A DNA stretch of 64,000 bases from NCBI RefSeq assembly GCF_037948395.1, contig NZ_CP149940.1, forward strand, positions 2,542,001-2,606,000, in the 5' to 3' direction. The stretch is from Serratia nevei (GTDB taxonomy: Bacteria; Pseudomonadota; Gammaproteobacteria; Enterobacterales; Enterobacteriaceae). The notes beneath the pieces are model-generated. The model was not told where the DNA came from and did not search any database. It saw nothing but the letters and a program-made list of their open reading frames with translations. Shown piece by piece: positions 8,815 to 17,471 of the stretch. The number at the start of each line of letters is the position of its first letter. The first letter of the stretch is position 1. A program made the position numbers and the translations under genes.

Positions 8815-8822
8815 GGGCAGGG
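8815..8822 (+). other. KOPS-like octamer GGGCAGGG pointing towards dif
   Basis: This fits GGGNAGGG, the FtsK-orienting polar sequence. It lies on the plus strand left of dif, so it reads towards dif as expected. A single octamer has weak significance alone; it matters with the other two and with dif. Confidence 0.5.
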
Positions 8823-8835
8823 AGACGGCGCTGAG

Positions 8836-10008
8836 ATGCGAGCTTTCTTTCTGCTTTGCGTGAGCCGGGCCGGCCTCTGCCTGGGCACCATGATGTTCGC
8901 CGGTGCACTGCCGACCATCAGAAGCGAGTGGCAGCTCGACGCCGCCTCCGCCGGTACGGTGCAAACGGTGTTCAGCCTGACCAACGCCTTGGCGCTGCTG
9001 GTGGCCTCCTGGTGGTGTGATTCACTGGGGGCGCGCCGGGTTTACCTGCTGTTTTCCTGGCTGGGCGCCGCTGCGCTGATGCTGTTCGCCGTGTTTGCCC
9101 ATTCTTATGCCGGCGCGTTGGTGTTGATGGCCTTCGTCGGCCTGACGCAGGGCGGCGCCTATACGCCGGCGCTGCTGCTGGCGATGGGGATGAACGGCCC
9201 GGCCCGGCGCGGTTACGCCATTGGCATGATGCTGGCGGCCAGTTCGTTGGGGTATTTTCTGTCGGTTTTCATCGCCGGTTGGAGCGCCATGCGTTGGGGC
9301 GCCGGCGTGGCGTTTTTCCTGTGTGCCGCCGGCGCGTTGCTGGGGGCGCTGGCGGGTTCGTTGGCCCTGGTCGGTTATCGGGAACCGCAGCCGCGTACGC
9401 TGGGGAGGCAGACGAAACGTGAAAGCTATGCTATCACCTATGCGACCCTGCTGTTGCTGGTCGGGTATATCGCCCACAGCTGGGAACTGCTCGGTAACTG
9501 GGCATGGGCGCCCAGCCTGGTCAGCGAGGCGTTGAGCGGTTTCTCTCTGGATCCGCTCAGCGCCGGATTGATCGTCGCGGCGGTGATCCACCTGGCCGGC
9601 ATGGTTGCCACGCTGATTGTCGGCACCGTTTCCGACTATTTTAACCGTGCATCGGTGCTGATGTTTATGGGCGCCGCCGGCGCGTTGGGATCGCTGCTGA
9701 TGGGGTGGTCGGCGAACTGGGGGCCGGGCTGGACGCTGCTGGCCGTCAGCATCGGCAGTTTCTTCATCCTCGGCGACTCCGGCGTGCTGTCGGCCGCGAT
9801 GGCGGACAACGTGCCGCCGCAACAGCTCGGTAGCGTGATGGGCTGGCGATCGCTGCTGGGGTTCGGCATCGGTTCGTTCGCCCCTTTATCCTTTGGCGTC
9901 GTGATGGATACCACCCAGAGCTGGGGCACGTCTTATGCCGTATTGGCCTGCGGCGGTGGAGTAGCCTGTTTGGCGGCCTGCCTGCTTTGGCGGCAGCACT
10001 TGAAATGA
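8836..10008 (+). CDS. MFS transporter
   Basis: A roughly 390-residue inner-membrane protein with about 12 hydrophobic helices. It is of the nitrate/cyanate-like (CynX/NarK) or oxalate-type major facilitator class; the substrate is not predictable. The loop 'SWWCDSLGARRVYL' corresponds to the MFS cytoplasmic signature between helices 2 and 3. ATG 8836 begins 'MRAFFLLCVSRAGLCLG', directly before the first helix; a longer reading from 8743 would add an implausible soluble extension. It is followed after 17 bp by an FAD oxidoreductase, suggesting uptake plus oxidation of one amine or amino-acid-like substrate under the divergent LysR regulator. Confidence 0.85.
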   Translation: MRAFFLLCVSRAGLCLGTMMFAGALPTIRSEWQLDAASAGTVQTVFSLTNALALLVASWWCDSLGARRVYLLFSWLGAAALMLFAVFAHSYAGALVLMAFVGLTQGGAYTPALLLAMGMNGPARRGYAIGMMLAASSLGYFLSVFIAGWSAMRWGAGVAFFLCAAGALLGALAGSLALVGYREPQPRTLGRQTKRESYAITYATLLLLVGYIAHSWELLGNWAWAPSLVSEALSGFSLDPLSAGLIVAAVIHLAGMVATLIVGTVSDYFNRASVLMFMGAAGALGSLLMGWSANWGPGWTLLAVSIGSFFILGDSGVLSAAMADNVPPQQLGSVMGWRSLLGFGIGSFAPLSFGVVMDTTQSWGTSYAVLACGGGVACLAACLLWRQHLK

Positions 10009-10025
10009 GGTACGGACATCATTAA

Positions 10026-11069
10026 ATGAATGGAACATCATCACGCATGGTTATCGTGGGCGCCGGGATTGTCGGGGCATCGGTCGCCTATCATCTCGCG
10101 CGCCAGGGGCAGCACGTTGTCGTCGTTGAGCAGGCGCATCCCTCGGCGGGGGCCACAGGCAGCTCGTTTGGCTGGATCAGCGAAGGCGTGCCTGAGGGCG
10201 CTCCCGACGCGTTTCTGCGGCGCGAGATCGTCGCTGACTGGATGCGCCTGGCGCAGGAGATCCCGGATCTCTGGGTGAATTGGTCCGGCGCGCTCAGCTA
10301 TGGTCAGGCGCCGGCGACGCAAAACCCCGACAATCGGCTTTTGCCCTCCGCCGAGGTGAACGCGCTGGAACCGGGGCTCAGGCAGCCCGATAGCCAAGCC
10401 TATTTTGCGGCGCGTGACGGCGCCGTCGATCCGCAAGAAGTGACACAGCGGCTGCTCGAGTGCGTTAGCGCGTGGGGCGGGGAGTTGCTCCTGGGGCGAA
10501 CCGTCACCGGATTTTTGCGTGAAGAGGGGCAGATAATCGGCATCGTTACCGAGGAAGGCGCGATTGCCGCCGATCGGGTGGTGCTCGCCTGCGGCACGGG
10601 AATCTCCGCGCTGCTGGATGGCAGTGGGTTCTCGCTGCCGATCGAGGCGTCGCCGGCGATTCTGTTACGCTATCGTGCGGCGGCGCTGGCAGTGAACACG
10701 CTGATTGCGGGCGATGACGTTGAAGTGCGCCATACGCAAAACGGCGATCTGCTGGCGGCGGAGGATTACCCGCCGGAGGGGGACGTTAAACGGGTGGAAA
10801 ACGACGCGCAATCGGCGATTAAAAACCGCCTGCCGGATACGGCACCCTTGCAACTGCAGGCGTGTTCGGTGGGGATGCGGCCCCGGCCGCGCGACGGTTA
10901 TCCCATCATCGGGCCACTGGGCGCTACCCGGCTCTATGTGGCGGTGATGCACCCGGCAGTGATGTGCGCGCCAACGCTTGGCCGACTGGTCAGCGACGAG
11001 CTGCTGTATGGCGTCAATCCTGCCATTCCGCACGCTTATCGCCCCGAGCGATTTGACGACGGGAAATGA
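10026..11069 (+). CDS. FAD-dependent oxidoreductase (DadA/glycine-oxidase-like)
   Basis: A 347-residue flavoenzyme of the DAO family. The N-terminal Rossmann motif 'VIVGAGIVGASVAYHLARQGQHVVVVEQ' binds FAD. It is followed by 'SAGATGSSFGWIS', and near the C-terminus by 'GMRPRPRDGYPIIGPL', which closes the flavin site. The family oxidises amino acids, sarcosine or related amines. It is translated 17 bp after the MFS gene, probably as one operon under LysR control. The exact substrate is unknown. Confidence 0.85.
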   Translation: MNGTSSRMVIVGAGIVGASVAYHLARQGQHVVVVEQAHPSAGATGSSFGWISEGVPEGAPDAFLRREIVADWMRLAQEIPDLWVNWSGALSYGQAPATQNPDNRLLPSAEVNALEPGLRQPDSQAYFAARDGAVDPQEVTQRLLECVSAWGGELLLGRTVTGFLREEGQIIGIVTEEGAIAADRVVLACGTGISALLDGSGFSLPIEASPAILLRYRAAALAVNTLIAGDDVEVRHTQNGDLLAAEDYPPEGDVKRVENDAQSAIKNRLPDTAPLQLQACSVGMRPRPRDGYPIIGPLGATRLYVAVMHPAVMCAPTLGRLVSDELLYGVNPAIPHAYRPERFDDGK

Positions 11070-11306
11070 ATATACGCTCAACCTGGCAGCGGTTTTTTGC
11101 GCCGTCGGCGAGGCTCTTATATATTTAGTAGCATGCCTGAGGCAGGTTGGGCATGAAACGGCGGTCGGTCGGGCCGCTGCAAGTACGACAGTTAAATCCG
11201 TTCGCCAAGAGGCTGCGAGCCTGTGCTTTCGGTAGGGACAGCCGCCAATCGTTTTTATGGCGACCGAAGGCGGAGCAGCTACTCACAGGTCACGAGGACA
11301 CTTACC

Positions 11307-11624
11307 ATGCATAAGAGAACACTGGCGTCACTGCATTACGAAAACATGCCTTACGATGGGGTGCGTTTTCATATTTTGAAACGGGAGACGCCTGGCCATA
11401 CGGCGTTGCTGAAGTTGGATGCGGGCAGCCGACAACCGGCGCGTTTTCATCCGGGGTGGGTGAAACTGATGGTGCTGAGCGGTGAACTGAAGGTTGACGA
11501 TCAGACGTTGCAACCCCATGAGATGTTAATCATCCCTGCCAATACTGCCTATACGGTACAGGCCATTACTGAAGTTATTTGTCTGGCGATTTCCGAGCTG
11601 GACGGCGCCGAGTTGGCCCGTTGA
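11307..11624 (+). CDS. small cupin-domain protein
   Basis: A 105-residue single cupin barrel: 'HTALLKLDAGSRQPARFHPGWVKLMVLSGELKVDDQTLQPHEMLIIPANTAYTVQAI' shows the two conserved cupin motifs, though the HxH pair in motif 1 is reduced to 'FHPGW'. It resembles ChrR/anti-ECFsigma-type or storage cupins and probably binds a small molecule or metal. The ATG at 11307 has a GAGGA site about 9 bases upstream. Its 237-bp upstream gap holds no other gene. Role unknown. Confidence 0.75.
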   Translation: MHKRTLASLHYENMPYDGVRFHILKRETPGHTALLKLDAGSRQPARFHPGWVKLMVLSGELKVDDQTLQPHEMLIIPANTAYTVQAITEVICLAISELDGAELAR

Positions 11625-11646
11625 GGTGATAACACGAATGGATAGA

Positions 11647-11666
11647 GGAGAGCCTAGGCGCTCTCC
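11647..11666 (+). terminator. possible terminator hairpin after the cupin gene
   Basis: GGAGAGC and GCTCTCC pair around a 6-base loop, 22 bp after the cupin stop. There is no clear T-tract, so intrinsic termination is uncertain. Confidence 0.4.
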
Positions 11667-11975
11667 CTATCCCTGCAGCATTAAGCCGCCCCCCAGGCTG
11701 AGCTACCTGCTGATTGATGCGTATACCTCCTGATTTAAGCCACCGCGCTTTCCCTTTCCATCACTTTCGGCCACGTCGCCCCCGCAACGAGCCGCCATCG
11801 CGCAGCGCATGCGCAACGTCATCGCCTTGGTTTTACGCAGAACGATGAAATTTTGGTGTAAATAGTGAGTTTCTTCGCATAAGGCCCCTGGTGTGGCTTG
11901 CGAGAACGTCACTATATGGAGGATCATGCGGCGCCTCTATCAAATAAAAGACATTCGCGTTATCAAAAGGGACAA
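11667..11975. other. intergenic stretch with no recognisable gene
   Basis: About 310 bp between the cupin and the AraC gene. A 74-codon reading frame on the minus strand has no ribosome site and an improbable composition. I see no repeat or RNA gene here; it presumably holds the AraC promoter. Confidence 0.5.
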
Positions 11976-12773
11976 ATGACCATGGGATTCGAAGTCGACA
12001 ACGCCGAAACCAAACGCATCGACCTCAGCAGCCACGAAAACTCCTCGTTCGAGGTGACAGGGCTGGTGAAACACTATCCGGCGGGCTTTGTCATTCCTTA
12101 CCACTCGCATAAACGCAGCCATTTGCTCTATTCGCAGCAGGGCGTTATGGCGGTCGAGGTGAGCAGCGGGCGCTGGATCGTGCCGCCCACCACCGCGGTC
12201 TGGCTGCGTCCGGGGGTAGAACATCAGCTGGTCATGCAGAGCAACATTTGCGTTTACGGGATTTTGGTTGATGAAGTCACCGCCGCGCGCTTGCCGCTGC
12301 GCGACGGCGTATTGCAGGTCTCACCGCTGCTGCGAGAACTGATCGCGCAGCTGGCGACGCTGGCGCCCGAAGGGGCGGAGACCAAACGCAATACGCTGCT
12401 CAGAGCGTTGTTCCTTGAGGAGCTGAGCCTGCAGCCGCAGCTGGCGCTGCATTTGCCTTGGCCGGCAGAGGCGAGAATGGCCGAGATTTGCCGGCTGTTG
12501 GTCATCACGCCGGCCGACGATCGCGGCATTGAGGCCTGGGCCGATTCACTGTCGATCAGCGCGAAAACCTTCCAGCGTCATTTCACTCAACAAACCGGCA
12601 TCACCTTCGGCCAGTGGAAACAGCGCCTGCGGCTGCTGTCGTCCATTCCGCTGCTGTTGGCCGGCAACTCGATCATCCATGCCGCCTTCGAAAGCGGTTA
12701 CGAGAGCCACAGCGCCTATTCGGTGGCGTTCAAAAAACTGTTTGGCGTTTCGCCTTCGCGCTTTACGCTATAG
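11976..12773 (+). CDS. AraC family transcriptional regulator
   Basis: A 265-residue protein. The N-terminal cupin (about 25-130) contains 'PAGFVIPYHSHKRSHLLYSQQGVMAVEV' and 'VPPTTAVWLRPGVEHQ'. The C-terminal HTH_18 (about 175-262) has 'AWADSLSISAKTFQRHFTQQTGITFGQW' and 'HAAFESGYESHSAYSVAFKKLFGVSPSRF'. The ATG at 11976 is chosen for the AAGGG five bases upstream. The layout resembles NimR/YidZ-type repressors of drug or metabolite exporters. Its target is not obvious here: the next gene downstream is a phospholipase-D-like protein. Confidence 0.87.
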   Translation: MTMGFEVDNAETKRIDLSSHENSSFEVTGLVKHYPAGFVIPYHSHKRSHLLYSQQGVMAVEVSSGRWIVPPTTAVWLRPGVEHQLVMQSNICVYGILVDEVTAARLPLRDGVLQVSPLLRELIAQLATLAPEGAETKRNTLLRALFLEELSLQPQLALHLPWPAEARMAEICRLLVITPADDRGIEAWADSLSISAKTFQRHFTQQTGITFGQWKQRLRLLSSIPLLLAGNSIIHAAFESGYESHSAYSVAFKKLFGVSPSRFTL

Positions 12774-12859
12774 CCTTATGGCATAGCGCGCTTCTCCTAT
12801 AGATTGAAGCAACCTAATGACGTATAAAGCAAAGCAGTCAACCTCCGAGGCCGCTTCCC

Positions 12860-14395
12860 GTGATAAAAATTGTCGTGTATCTGATTCTCGCCGTGACGAT
12901 CGCCATTATTGCGGCAAGAGTCCTCTTTCGTTTGCCGGATATTTCCCAGCGTCTGCCGCAGGCGGCGTTGCCGGCGGATCCTGCCGCCCAGTTACCGGCG
13001 CGGGCCGCCGAACTGATGGCGGCGCATCCAGGCCTGAGCGGCGTGGTGCCGCTGGCCAGCGGGCACGATGCGTTCGCCAGCCGCCTGGCGTTGGCGCGGA
13101 TGGCGGAAAGGTCGATCGACGCCCAGTACTACATCTGGCATAACGACACCTCCGGGCATATCCTGCTGAAAACCCTGTATGACGCCGCCCAACGCGGCGT
13201 GCGCGTGCGGCTGCTGCTGGACGATAACGGCGTCGCCATGGACGAGACCCTGGCGGCGCTGAACGCCCAGGAAAACGTCGAGATCCGCCTGTTCAACCCA
13301 TCAACCGTGCGCACGCCGAAGTTGGCCGGCTACGCCTTTGACTTTATGCGTATGAATCGGCGCATGCATAACAAGTCTTACATCGTCGACGGCGCCGTGG
13401 CGATCATCGGCGGCCGCAACATTGGCGACGAGTATTTCCAGGTCGGCGACGAAAACTATTTCCTCGATCTCGACGTGCTGAGCGTCGGCAGCGTAGTGGC
13501 AGAAACGGCCGAGGTGTTCGATCGCTACTGGAACAGCGCGTCGGTGTTCGGCGTTGAGCAAATTATCCGGGGCAAAGGTAATCTTTCTGCCTTCCTGACG
13601 CAGGCCACCGCGACCGAAAGCAGCGAACGGGCCCGCAAATTGGCGGTGCAGCTGGAAACCAGCGCGGTGCGCTTTCGCGATGGCGCCGTCCAGCCGGAAT
13701 TCACCCAGGTAGAGCTGGTGGCCGATGATCCGGCGAAAGGGCTGGGCAAGGCGTCGCGCGATCGGTTGATGGTGACGCAGCTCGGCAAGATCATCGGCGG
13801 CGTCGGCCGGCAACTGGATCTGGTTTCCGCCTATTTCGTGCCGGGGCGGGAAGGGGCGAGCTTCTTTGAATCGCTTGCCAAACAGGGGAAGTCCATACGC
13901 GTGCTGACCAACGCGATGAACACCACCGACGTGCTGGTGGTGCATGCCGGCTACGCGAAATACCGGCGTGAGCTGCTGCAGGCGGGCGTCGAACTGTTCG
14001 AGCTGAAGCTGCGCGCCGGTCAACCGACCGGGCGCAAGGAACTCAAGCCGCTGGGGCTGTCCGGCGCGGCGCTGCACGCGAAAACCTTCGCCATCGATGA
14101 TAAGCGGGTGTTTATCGGTTCGTTCAATTTCGATCCGCGCTCGGCGCACCTGAACTGCGAAATGGGCTTCTTGATCGACAGCCCGACGCTGGCGGCCGAC
14201 ACTCGCCAACTGTTTGATGGCCCGCTCGAGTACGCCGCCTACCGCCCGGTATTGACGCCCGAGGGCAAAATGGTGTGGAAAGAAGCCTTCGAAGACGGCC
14301 ACACCGAGGTGCATCAGCAAGAGCCCGGCGCCGGCTGGGTAAAACGCATTATTCTCACCGTGGCCGGCTGGCTGCCGATCGAGTGGATGCTGTAA
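12860..14395 (+). CDS. phospholipase D family protein, cardiolipin synthase C-like
   Basis: A 511-residue protein with one N-terminal membrane helix (residues 3-23) and two HKD phosphotransferase motifs: 'MHNKSYIVDGAVAIIGGRNIGDEYF' (about residue 170) and 'LHAKTFAIDDKRVFIGSFNFDPRS' (about residue 410). The pair forms one active site. The length and the 'MAAHPGLSGVVPL' and 'SIDAQYYIWHND' blocks resemble ClsC/YmdC, which makes cardiolipin from phosphatidylglycerol and phosphatidylethanolamine. No ymdB-like (ClsC partner) gene lies beside it. It starts with GTG at 12860 behind GAGG. Exact lipid specificity is inferred. Confidence 0.88.
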   Translation: MIKIVVYLILAVTIAIIAARVLFRLPDISQRLPQAALPADPAAQLPARAAELMAAHPGLSGVVPLASGHDAFASRLALARMAERSIDAQYYIWHNDTSGHILLKTLYDAAQRGVRVRLLLDDNGVAMDETLAALNAQENVEIRLFNPSTVRTPKLAGYAFDFMRMNRRMHNKSYIVDGAVAIIGGRNIGDEYFQVGDENYFLDLDVLSVGSVVAETAEVFDRYWNSASVFGVEQIIRGKGNLSAFLTQATATESSERARKLAVQLETSAVRFRDGAVQPEFTQVELVADDPAKGLGKASRDRLMVTQLGKIIGGVGRQLDLVSAYFVPGREGASFFESLAKQGKSIRVLTNAMNTTDVLVVHAGYAKYRRELLQAGVELFELKLRAGQPTGRKELKPLGLSGAALHAKTFAIDDKRVFIGSFNFDPRSAHLNCEMGFLIDSPTLAADTRQLFDGPLEYAAYRPVLTPEGKMVWKEAFEDGHTEVHQQEPGAGWVKRIILTVAGWLPIEWML

Positions 14396-14422
14396 CGGCG
14401 TGGCGGGAGGGAAAAGGAAGGC

Positions 14423-14442
14423 TCGCCGGTTTTGGCCGGCGA
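14423..14442. terminator. hairpin between the convergent phospholipase D and NmrA genes
   Basis: TCGCCGG and CCGGCGA pair around a short T/G loop between two convergent genes. It lacks a T-run on either strand, so it is a weak bidirectional terminator candidate. Confidence 0.4.
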
Positions 14443-14454
14443 ACCTTGCGAGGC

Positions 14455-15342
14455 TCAGTAGGCCAGCTTGTCACGGTGCTTGCGGATAAACGCCCTTAGC
14501 CGCATCGGCTGTCTCCCCGCGATCTGCGGGAAATTATCGAAAACCTCATCGACGCCTGGGATATCGCGAGCCGCTATGCGGCGAAAATTGTCGTAGACGC
14601 AGCTCATGTAGGCCATTTCGGCACCCGTCGCGCGCATCTCATCCAGAAAAACCTGCGGATCTTGTGATTCATAGCGGAACGGCTGCCCCAGCTCTTCCGT
14701 CATCATGGCAGCGATCTCGCCGTAGGATTTAACGTCATAGCCCATGCGGTAGGTTTGGCCGCCGTGCCGCTCGGGGTGTAGCAGCGCCAGCGCCGCCGCC
14801 TGCGCTACATCGTCGCCGTCCACCCAGCTGAACGGCGCATCGCCGGTATATTGCCGGATCACGCCGTTTTTCACCGCCGGTACGCCGTCGTAGTTGAGCA
14901 GGTTCTGCATAAAGCACTCCGGCCGCAGGTGGGTGAAAGAAAATCCCGACCACTCGATGTAACGCTCGATGAGCTGGTGCCAGGCCCAATGCGCGACGGT
15001 GGTGTCGTCACGGCCGCAGGCGCCGAGGTGCACGACATGCCGCACGCCGGCCTGGCGCGCGCGATCGAGAAACACCTTGCTTTGCCGCAGCATGTCCACC
15101 GTGTAGCCAGTGGCCAGAAATACGCGCTCGATGCCGGCCAGCGCCGGTGCCAGAGTCTCTTCCCGATCAAAATCGAGCTGGACGGTGCGGATACCCAGTT
15201 TTTCGAAGGGCGCCGCCTTGGCGGGAGAGCGCACGGCGGCAACCGGCTCGATCTCTGCCTGGGATTGTAAAAGACGCAGGGTCGCACCACCTATCTGGCC
15301 GGTGGCGCCGGTGATCAGGATCTGGGGCTTCTTGTTCTTCAT
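14455..15342 (-). CDS. NmrA-like NAD(P)-binding atypical SDR
   Basis: A 295-residue protein with the N-terminal dinucleotide motif 'ILITGATGQIGGATLRLL' (GxxGxxG), followed by 'AAVRSPAKAAPFEKLGIRTVQLDFD', as in NmrA/QOR2/triphenylmethane-reductase-like proteins. The catalytic Tyr-x3-Lys of classical SDRs is not evident. Such proteins sense NADP(H) redox state or reduce quinones. It is divergent from a LysR regulator, with a 12-bp palindrome (15394-15405) between them, so LysR control is likely. Confidence 0.85.
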   Translation of the reverse strand: MKNKKPQILITGATGQIGGATLRLLQSQAEIEPVAAVRSPAKAAPFEKLGIRTVQLDFDREETLAPALAGIERVFLATGYTVDMLRQSKVFLDRARQAGVRHVVHLGACGRDDTTVAHWAWHQLIERYIEWSGFSFTHLRPECFMQNLLNYDGVPAVKNGVIRQYTGDAPFSWVDGDDVAQAAALALLHPERHGGQTYRMGYDVKSYGEIAAMMTEELGQPFRYESQDPQVFLDEMRATGAEMAYMSCVYDNFRRIAARDIPGVDEVFDNFPQIAGRQPMRLRAFIRKHRDKLAY

Positions 15343-15393
15343 AACTTACCTCTTGCGGTTTTTAACGCTGTGAGGGAAAGTCTATAGGAATAA

Positions 15394-15405
15394 AAATCAT
15401 GATTT
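15394..15405. promoter_or_regulatory. palindrome AAATCATGATTT between NmrA-like and LysR genes
   Basis: A perfect 12-bp palindrome in the 115-bp divergent spacer. LysR regulators bind T-N11-A dyads near this position, so it is a candidate operator. Binding is inferred. Confidence 0.45.
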
Positions 15406-15457
15406 GCGCTATAAATTACCGAGTTGCGGGAACTAAATTCATCAATAAGGCAGGGGA

Positions 15458-16378
15458 ATGTTTTCTTCCGAACGTCTTAAAGGGATCGGTCTGTTTGTTT
15501 GCGTGGCCGATATGGGCAGCTTTACGCTGGCGGCGGAACGCCTGAACCTGACCGCTTCTGCCGTCAGCAAAGGGATCGCCCGGCTGGAAAGCCGATTACA
15601 GACGAAGCTGTTCCAGCGCACCACGCGGCGGCTGGCGCTGACCGACGCCGGCACCCAATTTTATCGCACCTGTACCGGCGTGTTGGCCGAGCTGGAAGAG
15701 GCCGAACTGGCGATGCAGGCGGAAAGCGCCGAGCCGCGCGGCAGGGTGCGCATCGATCTTCCCGCTTCCTTTGGCCGTTTGCATGCGCTGCCGGTGATCT
15801 TGCGATGTATTGAGGATCACCCGTTGCTGGTGCCGCATATCACGTTTACGGACCGCTTCGCCGATCCGGTCAGTGAAGGCATCGATATCCTGGTGCGTAT
15901 CGGCGGTTCGGATGTGTGGCCAAATACGCTGGGGCATCACTACCTTGGTAAGCAGCGGCATATCTTCTGCGCCGCGCCCGGATACCTGAAGCGACAGGGT
16001 GAACCCACCACCGCCGCTGAATTGGCGCATCATCACTGCGTGCTGTATCAGGAAAACGACGGCATGCAGACGCCCTGGCATTTCTCGGGAAGCGGTGCCC
16101 AGCCGGTAGAGCGAAGAACGCTGACGCCGCGGGTGGCCATTGGCGATGCGGAGGGGCAACTGACGGCGGTGCTGGCGGGGCACGGCATCGCTCAGTTACC
16201 GACCTGGCTGGTCAAACGGCAGCTAGAGGAGGGGGCGTTGGCCGAGGTGTTGCCGCATCTGGCGACCGACGGCCTGCCGATCAACGTGGTCTGGCTGAAA
16301 AGCCGCCGGGCGCAGCCGAAAGTCAGCGCCTTGCTTCAGGCGCTGATCGCCGGTTTGACGCCGGAGGGACAGGCTTAA
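15458..16378 (+). CDS. LysR family transcriptional regulator
   Basis: A 306-residue LTTR of the CrgA/AaeR-like group. The HTH opens with 'RLKGIGLFVCVADMGSFTLAAERLNLTASAVSKGIARLESRLQTKLFQRTTRRLALTDAG'; the effector domain spans about 92-295. It is divergent from the NmrA-like reductase and overlaps the convergent HlyD gene by 4 bp at its 3' end. It probably regulates the reductase. Confidence 0.88.
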   Translation: MFSSERLKGIGLFVCVADMGSFTLAAERLNLTASAVSKGIARLESRLQTKLFQRTTRRLALTDAGTQFYRTCTGVLAELEEAELAMQAESAEPRGRVRIDLPASFGRLHALPVILRCIEDHPLLVPHITFTDRFADPVSEGIDILVRIGGSDVWPNTLGHHYLGKQRHIFCAAPGYLKRQGEPTTAAELAHHHCVLYQENDGMQTPWHFSGSGAQPVERRTLTPRVAIGDAEGQLTAVLAGHGIAQLPTWLVKRQLEEGALAEVLPHLATDGLPINVVWLKSRRAQPKVSALLQALIAGLTPEGQA

Positions 16379-17250
16379 TGAGTTTCGCTTAAACTGACCG
16401 TCGCCGTGCGGCCGGCGATCAGCTCGACGCCGTGGGGAATGGTGTCGATCGCGATGCGCACCGGGATGCGCTGCGCCAGACGGATCCAGCTGAATGTCGG
16501 GTTGACGTTGGCGAGCAGATTGCCGGCGGCGGTGGTGCGCTCGCTGTCGTTGATGCCGGCGGAAAGCCCGTCGACGTGGCCATAGAGCGGCTGCCGTTCC
16601 CCCATGATGCGGATCACCACCTTGTCACCGTTCTGGATGCGGCCCAGCTTGGTCTCTTCGAAGTATCCGGCGATGTAGAAACTGTTGGAATCCACCAACG
16701 CCATGATCGGCTGACCGGCGGTCGCGTAAGCGCCGGGGCGCAGGGAGAAGTTGGTGATCACGCCATCCACCGGCGCATAGAGATCGGCGCGCTGCAGGTT
16801 GATGCGCGCCAGCGCCCGATCCGCCAGGGCCTGATCCAGATTGGCCTTTGCCAGCGATTGGGCATCGCGGCGATTGTCGCGTTCCTGCTGTGAAATAGCC
16901 GACTGCAGCGCCTGATAGCGCCGGTTTTCGCGCTGGGATGACGCCAACTGGACGTTGGCGCGTTCCACGGCGGCCTCGGCCTGATCCAGCGCATTGCGCA
17001 GCCGTACTTTGTCCAGGCTGAGCAGCAGCTGCCCTTTATGCACCACCTGGTTGTCGTGAATGTGCACGGCGTCCACCTTGCCGGAAACATCCGTGGCCAG
17101 CGGCACCACGTCGGCGCGGATCTTGCCGTCGCGCGTTTGCGGGGCATAGGTGTAATAGAGATAAAGCTGCCACAGCACGCCTGCCGCGATCAAAACGGCA
17201 ATCAGGGTCAGCGCGGGGCGCAGCAGAACAAGGGTACGTTCACGAAACAT
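16375..17250 (-). CDS. HlyD/EmrA-type efflux periplasmic adaptor (AaeA-like)
   Basis: A 291-residue membrane-fusion protein. It has an N-terminal signal anchor (about 10-30), then 'DGKIRADVVPLATDVSGKVDAVHIHDNQVVHKGQLLLSLD' (first half of the lipoyl domain), an alpha-helical hairpin rich in Gln/Arg (about 85-155), and 'LYAPVDGVITNFSLRPGAYATAGQPIMALV' (second half). It bridges an inner-membrane FUSC transporter and probably a TolC-type channel. It is the last gene of the marR-FUSC-DUF1656-hlyD operon, 7 bp after DUF1656. By analogy with AaeAB it exports aromatic acids or drugs. Confidence 0.88.
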   Translation of the reverse strand: MFRERTLVLLRPALTLIAVLIAAGVLWQLYLYYTYAPQTRDGKIRADVVPLATDVSGKVDAVHIHDNQVVHKGQLLLSLDKVRLRNALDQAEAAVERANVQLASSQRENRRYQALQSAISQQERDNRRDAQSLAKANLDQALADRALARINLQRADLYAPVDGVITNFSLRPGAYATAGQPIMALVDSNSFYIAGYFEETKLGRIQNGDKVVIRIMGERQPLYGHVDGLSAGINDSERTTAAGNLLANVNPTFSWIRLAQRIPVRIAIDTIPHGVELIAGRTATVSLSETH

Positions 17251-17257
17251 GGGGTCC

Positions 17258-17470
17258 TCAGGGGGTGGTAAGCCATTTCAGGCCGTGGAAAAACAGCCCG
17301 GCCAGAATAAGAAACAGGGCGGTGTCGAACAGTGGGCGCTGCGCGACCCAGCGATAGACGCCTACCGCGCTGAGCGTCCAGGAAAGCGCCATGCGCGAGA
17401 AGAATGCGCACACCAGGCACAGCAGCAAGGGCGAGATGAACACGCCGTCAATGTTGATTTCACCGATCAT
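17258..17470 (-). CDS. DUF1656 family small membrane protein (AaeX-like)
   Basis: A 70-residue protein with two hydrophobic helices. It begins 'MIGEINIDGVFISPLLLCL', the usual DUF1656 opening. It sits one base after the FUSC transporter stop and 7 bp before the adaptor gene. That is the order seen in aaeXAB-like loci, so it is probably an accessory subunit of this efflux system. Confidence 0.85.
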   Translation of the reverse strand: MIGEINIDGVFISPLLLCLVCAFFSRMALSWTLSAVGVYRWVAQRPLFDTALFLILAGLFFHGLKWLTTP

Positions 17471-17471
17471 G

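Noticed and set aside
11703..11927. 74-codon minus-strand reading frame
   Set aside because: No ribosome site, atypical composition with many Arg/Cys, and it overlaps the leader of the AraC gene.
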